This document shows, one piece after another, positions 55,289 through 64,000 of a stretch of DNA of 64,000 nt. Positions within the stretch are counted from its first letter, which is position 1. Each line of letters begins with the position of its first letter. The stretch comes from Collybia mongolica (Eukaryota > Basidiomycota > Agaricomycetes > Agaricales > Clitocybaceae). The position numbers were made by a program, and so were the translations under genes. Location of the stretch: NCBI GenBank assembly GCA_013420905.1, contig JAAXNY010000012.1:682001-746000 (forward strand), written 5' to 3'. Under the pieces are notes generated by a model, which saw nothing but the letters and a program-made list of their open reading frames with translations, was not told where the DNA came from and searched no databases.

Positions 55289-55743
55289 GTTTTCAATTTA
55301 AAGATTTGGTGCGTCACTGGGCAGATTTGTGTCTTTTAAATCACCCATACTGACAAGCGTGAGCTTTAGAAGCTAATATTTTGGAGTTCGTGGTATACTT
55401 TAGACCTTCAATGGGTAATGCGCCGATTTGCCACGAGGTTATAGCGTTCTTAGTCGGCTTCTGTTAAGTGCATGTTTATTTCCGTACTATGTGAACACTC
55501 ACCAAAAACCGCGCTCACCTGGAACCGATAGTGTTCATGTCTTAGACAAAGTCACATAGCCCTTTGAGGCTTACTATGCTGACTGACCGTCAGTTGTCAA
55601 GCCATGGTCTGTTGGGTCTCCATATCATCGTTCTCGATGCGATTTGCAAAAGTTGGTCCTCGGCTCGGCAAGTTAGAAGCGAAAAAGTCCAAGGATTAAT
55701 TTATCCCACGATCAATTTCCCAACACGAGGCAACGAAAATATC
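55289..55743. other. Intergenic region before third tRNA-Arg
   Basis: No gene or repeat recognised. Confidence 0.4.
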
Positions 55744-55831
55744 GGCCGTGTGGCGAAATGGCATCGCGTCTGACTACGACTGCGACAGCATCCTTATCAG
55801 GAGATTGTAGGTTCGACCCCTACCTCGGTCA
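55744..55831 (+). tRNA. tRNA-Arg (anticodon ACG), intron-containing, third copy
   Basis: Same cloverleaf and anticodon as at 1693-1779, with one extra T in the intron and TTCGACC in the T loop instead of TTCGAGA. A TTTTTT Pol III terminator follows. The T6-T67 acceptor mismatch is again present. Confidence 0.86.
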
Positions 55832-56802
55832 ATCTTTTTTCACCCTTCACTATAGCTGACATGATTGGCTACCCGGATCAAACTCTGTCGGTTTAAAAGA
55901 GTTTCTTCCTCAAAGAGTTTGTTCCACCAAACATAGTGTGCGAGCTTGATTCCTCGTTGTAGGAACTGCCTTTCAACAGTCCACAAATGATACCCCAACC
56001 ACCGCTGAAGCGTCTTTCGCACATTCTAGACACATAATGGGAAAAACGAAGCCCCCCCGACTGCATCAAGACCCCGCCATACAGTACTTAAAAAAGGATA
56101 AACGCAGCTTTAAACATTCATCACGGTGTGGTGCTGTCCTAGTGTTGCTTTGTACCCTCCACCATGGAAAGGATTGGCTGTGACAGGATCTTATCCCAAG
56201 TCGAATCTCTCCAATTTCATGCGAAACACATAACCAACCGATGTTGCCAACATGCTGAAATACGCTGCGATCGCGAGCCTCGTCCTCATATAATCCATCT
56301 CACCCATCAGGAGAATTACTATTACTCTTTCAGAGAGTGACGGCTTCGGGGAAAGACTGATCATTCTCTGTATCCAAGGAACAGCAATTAGCTATACCGT
56401 GACGTTCTGGAGCCCACACTCCGATTCCCACTAAGTCACAACTGGTGAAGACTGGGTGAGAATCAGGTGAGATGATGGCATTGAATTTTGTTGCAGCATC
56501 TGGAGGAAATTACGGGTACGTCATTCGTGTTGGCCGGCAACAGCATTTGAATCCCTGAACTATATAGCATATAGGGATAAGCTGTATCTCCGGGGACTCT
56601 ACTATATACTTATGCGTTATAGCATTTGCAATGGCCTTTTGAGAGAACGTGCGTCTTTACTAGAACTCGTGCCATTGTTTCGTGAATGTTTACGTAGTTT
56701 CGGCGTTACATAGGTCCATCCAGCAATCGCGGTGCCTAGGGTCCGTAGCATCAATAAAATAAAGCAAGTATGTCAGCGATTTATCGCTTCGACACAGGTT
56801 GA
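55832..56802. other. Intergenic region, nothing recognised
   Basis: Only short frames without resemblance. The right part is the 3' flank of the membrane-protein pseudogene. Confidence 0.4.
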
Positions 56803-58294
56803 TTATACATGCAAGACGTCCCACCTTTTCCCCAAATTCTCCGGCCTGTTCAGATTTATCTTCTTGACTGTCGTCTCTGTATCACGGTTGGGCATCGACG
56901 CTACAGTAACGAGTGTTTGGCTGCTCCGTTTTGGCTGGAGTCCGTTTGGCCTGTTTGGAGACTAAACTTCCTCATATGGCTACTAGTATAAGAAAGAGCC
57001 GAAGACGTTTCTGCCGCGCCCCACGGTGATTTCTGCATCTTCGCAAGTATTATGACGACGGTCGGGTAAATTCCCTGGATGCGTAATAGCTGTGGGTGAG
57101 CGGCTGAACGATTAAAAGAGTGAGATGGTACGTACAATCGCTTGCTGGACCGCAGCATTAATGACGATAAATACCATCCCTCCAGCTGGTGTTAGATCGG
57201 CACCGTAAATTGGGACCGCTTGTGGCGTCTGTCATAGAGTATCACCAATATGACATACACATAAGCAGATAGCCATACGTACATTCAATACAATGTACAA
57301 CCAACCGGACTCGACGATCAAGGTGAGAACTTTTTCTATTCGTGTTGCACGGTGCTCGGCGCCAAGGCACTGTTTCATTAGTTTTCGGTGTTCCCTAACC
57401 TATCGTTAACGTATAGTTATAGGAGGCGTTTTGGGGGTGACGTACCATGTTTAGTATGCGGTAAGCGTAGTACATAGTAAATTGGTAGCGTATGACAGGG
57501 TATAACTGGAGAGATATGCATTCTTGCACATTTCTGCACTTACAGAGGCCACGGAGATAACATCGGTGATGGTCCAGTGAGTGATAATATTACGCCCAAG
57601 CTCGAAGAAGGCAGCAACTAAAACCGATTTAATTAGGACTCGTGGTCAACGAAAGGAGTAGATTGACATTTACTAACGGACCAAACCAAGTTGCAATCGG
57701 CATAGCGACCCACTTCCGATGACTGAAACATATCGTCCATGCTCTCCAAACGACAACGGAATCACCTAAAATCAACTTCGAGAACGTCGGTAAACGGGAT
57801 ATTAAACTATCGTCAGTGACTCACCATGAAGATTAGTAGTAATTGCCCAGTCCACACCAGCTTTTTCAGTGCCTTATGCGCTTGGTCTAACTGTATATAA
57901 AGATCGGTCTGTTCTAGATTGTTGATCAAGACGATTTGTATGCGCCGGACGAGATCGGAGACATCGAGGCAGAGGAATATTGTCCCTCCGAGGAACATAA
58001 GGGTCGTCACAAGAAATAAAAATATATTGGGCCCCCGCACTCTGAACTCGTGTTCACTGCCAATGGGAATTGTTGGTTAGTGTGTTATTTCGACCGGTAG
58101 GCCAACTCACGAAAACACTTTGATGATAAGAAAACCCATCAAAACGAGGTTGATGCCTGGATATGTCTGTTAGCTTTCAATTCGCCTGGCCGGTGAGAAG
58201 CAATACCGTAGCATAGTCCTCCCATAACCACCCGTGTGACCTTGAGATTGAAGTCTCGCCCAACCTGCGCAAGTATCTCGGCTTTGCTCGACAT
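56803..58294 (-). pseudogene. Seven-helix fungal membrane protein, paralogue 1, frameshifted
   Basis: It aligns along its length with the intact neighbour at 58722-60192: start MSSKAEILAQVGRDFNLKV, then FLCLDVSDLVRRIQIVLINN, LVWTGQLLLIFM, GDSVVVWRAW, ECGR-type loop, HRKLMKQCLGAEHR, VEKVLTLIVESG, NAAVQQAI, GIYPTVVIILAKMQK. Two single-base indels break it. One base is missing near 57678 (WFGPL, just before the intron donor) and one is extra near 56908 (after SQNGA), after which the paralogue's tail is read in another frame to a stop at 56803-56805. Exons 1 and 2 (58207-58294, 58111-58156) have the same lengths as in the paralogue. Family function unknown. Confidence 0.75.
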
Positions 58295-58721
58295 GATGGG
58301 AGCTGCTGAGGAAGGTGGTTGAAAAGCTTACACCAGAAATGAGACTCGGGGAGGTTGAAAGAAAAAATAAAATAAACGTTACGGGCTGGGGTTGGCTGAC
58401 GGTATTTTCACGGTTGGGTTCTGTCTACACATACTAGCTTGGAAATCGGGCACGAACCAACCACAATTCAATCTTCAACTAACCACCCTATACCTGATCC
58501 TCAGTGTTAGCACAAACTATCATTACTTTGGGCATCCTTACTCACTAGAGATCGAGGCCATGGTTTCATTAATGTTGCTTAGAATTGTTATATCAATTCC
58601 CTCGAATACAAAATAATCTACAAAGGTCCGTTCAGCAGTCACAGTGTCGTATCCGTATCCTAGCAGGCCATCGTACAAATTAAAGAATGGGTAGGGTAAT
58701 GAGCAATAGCTTCAACACAGG
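58295..58721. other. Spacer between tandem paralogues
   Basis: About 430 bp serving as promoter of the pseudogene at 56803-58294 and 3' flank of the gene at 58722-60192. No other feature seen. Confidence 0.45.
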
Positions 58722-60192
58722 TTAATGCAGGCAAGACGTCCCAATTTTTTCCAAATCCCCCGATCTGTTCACATTTACCCTACCAATCGTCGTCTCTGTA
58801 TGGCGGCTGTCGGGTATTGATGCGACAGCGGTGAACGTTGTGGTTTGTCCATTGTAAGTAGTATCAATCTGGCCTGATTGAGGGTTGAATTTCATATGGC
58901 TATGAGATAGGGTTAAATCCATTTCTGCCGTTTCCCATAGTGATTTCTGCATCTTTACAAGGATGATGACAAGGGTTGGGTAGATACCCTAAACGAGGCA
59001 AAGTCTTGGCGGCTGAATAATGGACATAGTAAAGAATACGTACAATCGCTTGTTGGACTACAGCATTGACGATATTAAAAGCCACACTTCCGGCTGATGT
59101 CAGATGGGCACCGTAGATTGGGACGGCTTGTAGCGTCTATTGTAGGATATCAGCAAAATGGCATATAAGCGCATGGCCGTGCGTACGTATAACACAATAT
59201 ATAGCGAACCAGATTCGACTATCAAGGTAAGAACCTTTTCCACTTGTGTTGAACGGTGTTCGGCACCAAGGCATCGTTTCATGAGCTTTCGGTGTCCCCT
59301 GATTTAAATGTCAATGTATAGTTACAGAAAATGCATGAGATGCGTACCATGTTTGATATGCAATGAGCATAGTGCACAGTATGTTGGTAACATATGACAG
59401 AGTATAACTGGATATATCTGCATTTTTGCACGTTTCTGCACCAACGGAGGCCGCAGTAGGTGTAAGATCGATGATAGCCCAGTGGGTGTGAATATCACAC
59501 CCGAGTTCAAACAAGGCAGCGACTAGAAACAGTTCAGTTAGAACTCGGTTGTCAACGAAGAAAAGTAGGTTGGCACGTACTAACGGATCCGATCCATGTT
59601 GCGATCGGTATGGCAACCCACTTCCGACGGCTGAAACATATTGTCCATGTTCTCCAAACGACCACAGAATCTCCCAGAATGAACTTTGAAAACATCAATA
59701 AAGAAAAATAGGTTTATAAATGCAACTCGCCATAAAAATGAACAACATCTGCCCCGTCCACACTAGCTTTTTAAGCGCCTCGTTTGCCTGGTCTAATTTT
59801 GGTCGAAGATCAGCCTCTGGATTGTTAATTAAGATGATTTGCATGCGCCGAACGAGATCAGAGACGTCGAGGCAGAGGAATATTGTCCCTCCGAAGAACA
59901 TGAAGGTCGTTACAATGGATAGGAATATGTTGGATCCCCGCATTCTGAAGTCGCGTTCGCTGGGAAATGTTAATGAATGTGACTTTGCAACCATTTTGCG
60001 AACTCACGAGAATACGCCAACTACAAGAAAACCCATTAAAATGAGGTAAACACCTGAGCACAGCTGTTAACTCTCAATCTTCCGCATTCCATGAAGAGCG
60101 ATACCATAGCATATTGCCCCCGGAACCACGCGTGCGACCTTGAGGTTAAAGTCTTGCCCAACCTCCATAAGTATTTCAGCGTTGTTCGACAT
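58722..60192 (-). CDS. Seven-helix fungal membrane protein, paralogue 2 (370 aa), function unknown
   Basis: Eight exons (60105-60192, 60008-60053, 59731-59959, 59581-59683, 59348-59522, 59187-59298, 59044-59136, 58722-58988) join into an open frame of 370 aa. About seven hydrophobic helices are visible, for example GVYLILMGFLVVGVF, IFLSIVTTFMFFGGTIFLCL, MLFIFMFILGDSVVVW, YVTNILCTMLIAYQTW, LTLIVESGSLYIVLY and VVQQAIGIYPTLVIILV. A hydrophilic tail follows. This is an expanded uncharacterised family in mushroom genomes, probably in the plasma membrane. Intron 3 has a GC-AG boundary (GCGAGT ... CAAAG), which the paralogue at 57776-57824 has as GTGAGT. Tandem duplication is clear. Confidence 0.85.
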
Positions 60193-61128
60193 GATGGGAG
60201 CTGGGTGAGCTGGCGGATGGAGGGTACTCGGTAAGCTTAGTGGGACGCTGCCATTTGACTTTAGGAAACGTGGGCTGTTGAATCACTGTGTAGGGACGAC
60301 TGCCGGTGGGGAAGGTCATCGCCTATGAGCGGCCTGGCAATTAAATCTAATTGCTTCTCCCGAAAGAACGTCATTTGATCTTCCAAGTAAGTACTAGTAA
60401 GTATTACTCCAAGGTCCGGGAAATTAATGAAGGCCCCACTGACTGCGATAATAGGATGGGCGAGAATTCACGCTATGGCCGAACTTCGACAGGGGTCCGT
60501 TCAAGACGTCCGACGCAAGCATAAGTCAGACATGTTTAGACTCGAGTTTTTAGCCTGGCGTTTTGTAGAGTAGAGAATAAATTGTACTATTGCTATGCGA
60601 GGAGTTCCGTGATCGCGTGTCAGTAGACCAGGGCGGATTGTTACCATCTCAATCAATAACACATCGTCAATAAGGGCCACATTTCTCCTTTTGAAGAGAG
60701 GTTACCGAGTGCCAACGCAGGTATGAGAACTAATTATTTATGCTATATGAGTCCCAATTGAGACCTATTTTCGTGTGAAGTTGTTACAGTTAAGTATGCG
60801 GCGCAATATGAACGTATGATAGCGATCTTGCACATGCCAATAATCCCAGTCAATATGAAGTCAGTCAGGTTGAGTCAAACTGTTTAGAGCTTGGAGTTTA
60901 ACTTGATGTGTATCATTTCGAACCTCTCACGTCCCTTCACGACTAAATCATCAAAAGCGTCACGTGGCATCCTACCACGTTTGGATGACGTTCAGTCCTG
61001 TCAACGTCTTAAATATATACCTGGCCACGCATTTGTATTCAAAATGGCACTAAGTATATGCTAGTTAACGTTAATCCATCGTTAGGCACTATAAAATAAT
61101 AGGACATGAGACTATGGCGTTAAATATT
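60193..61128. other. Intergenic region, nothing recognised
   Basis: Promoter of the membrane-protein gene on the left and 3' flank of the BCAS3-like gene on the right. No supported ORF, repeat or RNA gene. Confidence 0.45.
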
Positions 61129-64000
61129 TCATCGCCGCCGTCCTCTTCCTTTCTTCTTCGGAGCAGTAATCGGGACAACCGCAGCGGCCGTCTGCTCCTC
61201 GTCCAAAAAGCCAACAACTGATATATTGTCGAACCGCTCTGCCTCCTCAATAGCAAGTTTGTCCTCGGAACTCCACCCATTCCAAGCATCTTCGACCTGC
61301 GCAACATCGTCCTCCAGTGGACGCGTGCTTGTCGCCGGCGTCGAAATGGAAGCTCCCGAATCAGCCCCGCCCCTGGACGTTCCTCGTGAACCAGATTCCG
61401 CATCACGGTCGAGGGCAGGAACATCCAGTGTGTCGTTGCTCAAGAAGTCCTCGTCCTCTTCATCGAACTCCAGAGGCACCGAAGCCGACATGCTGCTATC
61501 TGGACGGGGTCTCAGACGCGGCGACCTAGCCTTGTTGATCTCCCTCCTAATCCGTCCCAGGCTCTCGCTCATTCCATCGGTCATGGTCCGGATGGGTATC
61601 GAGTTACGGAACGACTGTGGCTTCGAACGTGGCGTGCCGTTTGGAAGCATAGGAAGAACATTGGATGTATGAGGATAGTCTAGATCACCAGCCAGAGCAG
61701 AAGCCAAGGGCTCGTCGAATGATGATGATAGGGTTCTATTGCGCAAGTCACGAGGCGCAGAGAAGCCTTCGATAAACGACTCGCCGCTCCCGGCGGGGTA
61801 TGCACTGATTTGTACTTCCTTTCGAACTTCCATTTTGTGGCCACCAATGTCGAACTGATATCTTCGAATAAGTGCATGGTAGTCCTCCCCCAGTGTATGG
61901 AACGAGAACTGGTGGGAAAGGTAGATGGGCCGTGGAAGAATCTTTGGTGAACGTGAACAGGTCGATAATTCCGCCTGTGCAAGCCAGCTGAATTCAAAGT
62001 GCAATCTAATCAGTACGAAAACAAAGAAGGAACCAAAACAAGACTCACTCTCCCCGCTCACTGCGTTCGCCACTATAGTCCGCATCGCCTCCCCTCCCCT
62101 CCAAAGGCTTCCTGATCTCCCGCGAATTCCACTGGCGTGGAAGACTCCACGTAGCAACGATATTATCCCGACCCGTCAACTCCATAGGCGCTTCCACCGT
62201 CTGGGTCAACCCCGACCTCGACCTGCTCGATGACCGTGCATGCCCGTATCCACCCGCACTGGATGAGGGAGATCCACTTAACCTGCCTGCGCCTCCCAAC
62301 CCAGGTAAAGATATACTTGTCGCACCAAGAGCCGCAGACGCCAAGCCTTGTTCCTTCGAACGCAGCTCGACAGTGCACCTCCGCAATGACAACGTCCCGT
62401 CGGTTGGATCGAAAAGGAGGATATCCTGGAAATTGGTAGGACGGCGGCGGAGTGGTCGGGGAGAAGTGGGTGGCGACGTGCCGGAATCTGCTGATGCCGT
62501 ACTCAACGAAGGCGCCGCCGTTGCAGAAGGAAGAAGGTTGCTGGAGAGGGTCGACTCGTTGGACTTGATGAACGTGAATGCAAGCGGCGCTCTCTGCTGC
62601 TCTGGTCCCGGAGTCTTGGCAACTCGGAGCCTGATGACGGGGCCCAAGTCTGTCGGAACAGGCTGCTGGAAAATCGAAAGAGACATCGTAGGTACATTCA
62701 TCATACACTCGATATAGAGACTTACCAATTCCGGCACGTCCCTCACCCTCCCCTCCAAATGGCTTCTATGGTCCGGCTTTCCACCATACTGGTTCACCGC
62801 GAACACATGGACCGTCCTCTTCCTCGTCCCAATGGCAATCCACCTCCCATCCCCCGCCCAATCCGCACCCTCCACAACAGCAGATGTCCTTCCTCTCCTC
62901 AGATCGTAAACATGCCAAGGCGTCCGCGCCTCCCTCCTCCCACCCCCAGTCGCCCCGGAAATAGAAGTCCTCTTTGACCTCCCTTCCCCACCCCCACCCG
63001 CAGAACCGATACCACAACCAACGACAGGAACAGGCCGAACCTGATACACCTGCAACACCTGCCCATCCCTAGGCGCCACCATGACCGAACACCCATCAGG
63101 CGAAAATGTCAGCCCAGCAATAGGCCGATCCTTCGACACCACAAATTCCGCCACCTTGGCCAGTTCCCCACCACCCGCTCCCAACGTCGCCAAATCCACC
63201 ACAGTCACATAACACCCGCCCTCCAGACCGCCCGTCGGGCCCAACCCCCTCAAATACTTCCCTACCCCCGATCCCAAGCCCCCAGCATCTCCATCCCCAG
63301 GCGAGCCTGAGATCGACGAGGTCGTCGTCCCGGAGTACCTCCGCTCACGCTTCCGCCGCTCTTCCTCCTCCCGCACCCCTACATCCACATCCGCCGGCGC
63401 ACTCCGCGAGAAGAACCGGTTCGTCAGCCCCCCCACGCCCCCTCCTACACCCGGATCACCACCGCTCACTCGGCTCCGGGCAGCGGACACCGCCAGCCCG
63501 CCAAGAGTCCTCATCCCGCTCAGCACGCTGCCCCCCACCCGCAGCGCAGCGTTCCCTAGCTCCGCCTGGGTTGTCGGCAGCCCAAGCCCCCCCGCCACGG
63601 ACGACCCTCCGCTGCTCGATCTTTTCCCGGTGCTCGCTGACGTTCCAGCAGCAACCCCGATAGTAGGAACGGTGGATGTAGGCGAAGACGTGCGAGATCC
63701 CGGGGGCGCGGGCGAGGCGTACGCCAGGAGCCGATGAGATAAGGCAAACACGGGCTTCGGATGTTCCTGGTATTGTGGCGCCTGCTGATGCTGCAGCTGC
63801 CCTGGGTACTGCGAGGGCTGCTGGTGTTGGTACTGATGCTGGCCCTGGCCCTGACCACTCCCCGCACGCGGGTCTAATAATAATGCAGAATGTAATGCTA
63901 CAGGGTTGTTGTTATTGTTGTTGCGTTGGTGGTAGATATTGAAGTGGGTATCCGCGTTGTCATAGTTATAGTTATTATTGTACAAGTTCCTGCCTGGGTT
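61129..64000 (-). CDS. BCAS3-like WD40 protein, 5' end beyond the window
   Basis: Three exons are visible: 62726 to beyond 64000, 62049-62665 and 61129-62005, with introns of 60 and 43 nt. The N-terminal part in view is Asn/Gln- and Gly/Ser-rich. Then come beta-propeller strands (IAGLTFSPDGCSVMVAPRDG, WHVYDLRRGRTSAVVEGADW, GRWIAIGTRKRTVHVFAVNQ, YGGKPDHRSHLEG), then IVATWSLPRQW, and a C-terminal region with LPRPIYLSHQFSFHTLGEDYH. The strand order and the GRWIAIGTRKRTVHVF / YGG motif match the BCAS3 family, which in other eukaryotes binds phosphoinositides during autophagy. The C-terminus is acidic and ends KKKGRGRRR. The frame is open up to the window edge, so the true start is outside. Confidence 0.85.

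Noticed and set aside
61226..61672. 148-aa plus-strand ORF
   Set aside because: Antisense shadow of the Ser/acidic-rich C-terminus of the BCAS3-like protein.

Overview
This window is a nuclear genomic segment from a filamentous fungus, most likely a basidiomycete of the Agaricomycetes. The reasons are genes packed with 45-65 bp GT-AG introns, an AA9 lytic polysaccharide monooxygenase, a large F-box protein with the N-terminal helix seen in mushroom genomes, a lineage-expanded seven-helix membrane protein in tandem, an SRPK kinase, a BCAS3-like WD40 protein, and an LTR and Tc1/mariner load typical of that group. Exon structures were worked out by eye from splice sites, reading frame and family resemblance.

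Layout. 0.4-4.7 kb holds a four-helix membrane protein gene, a tRNA-Arg gene, a ten-exon AA9 gene and a second tRNA-Arg in inverted orientation. 4.7-8.4 kb is an AT-rich island with a decayed Tc1/mariner element. 8,375-46,054 is one nested transposon stack. Its base is a chromodomain Ty3/gypsy element on the minus strand (562-bp LTRs, 5-bp target duplication GTGAC, about 6.45 kb once the insertions are removed). Three later insertions cut its pol gene. Element A (9,644-24,454, plus strand) and element B (25,328-40,126, minus strand) are two copies of one large Ty3/gypsy-type family in opposite orientation. A Tc1/mariner copy sits at 42,077-43,684, and an apparently identical Tc1 copy sits inside element A at 19,307-20,914. 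From 46 kb on, ordinary genes resume: a small conserved fungal protein, F-box protein, SRPK kinase, a broken SMP-30-type lactonase, a third tRNA-Arg, a pseudogene and an intact gene for a seven-helix membrane protein, and a BCAS3-like gene running off the right edge.

The most unusual system is the A/B retroelement family. Besides gag, a separate protease ORF and pol, it carries two further genes between pol and the 3' LTR, both antisense to gag-pol and both split by introns (aux1: 5 exons, 383 aa; aux2: 8 exons, 520 aa, with a Zn2Cys6-like cysteine cluster and basic patches). Copy B keeps gag, protease, pol and both accessory genes intact. Copy A has a truncated gag with a nonsense codon, an integrase catalytic Glu changed to Lys, and a broken aux2 splice donor. 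Antisense placement would protect the introns from being spliced out of the genomic RNA. The LTRs of this family also carry an array of six perfect small hairpins whose stems differ but whose loop (RCTTG) is constant.

The elements are ageing by C-to-T/G-to-A change, largely at CpG. The base gypsy LTRs differ by about 23 by-eye substitutions, all transitions, and its pol has two TGA codons where CGA is expected. This fits cytosine methylation of repeats in the host, which is an inference.
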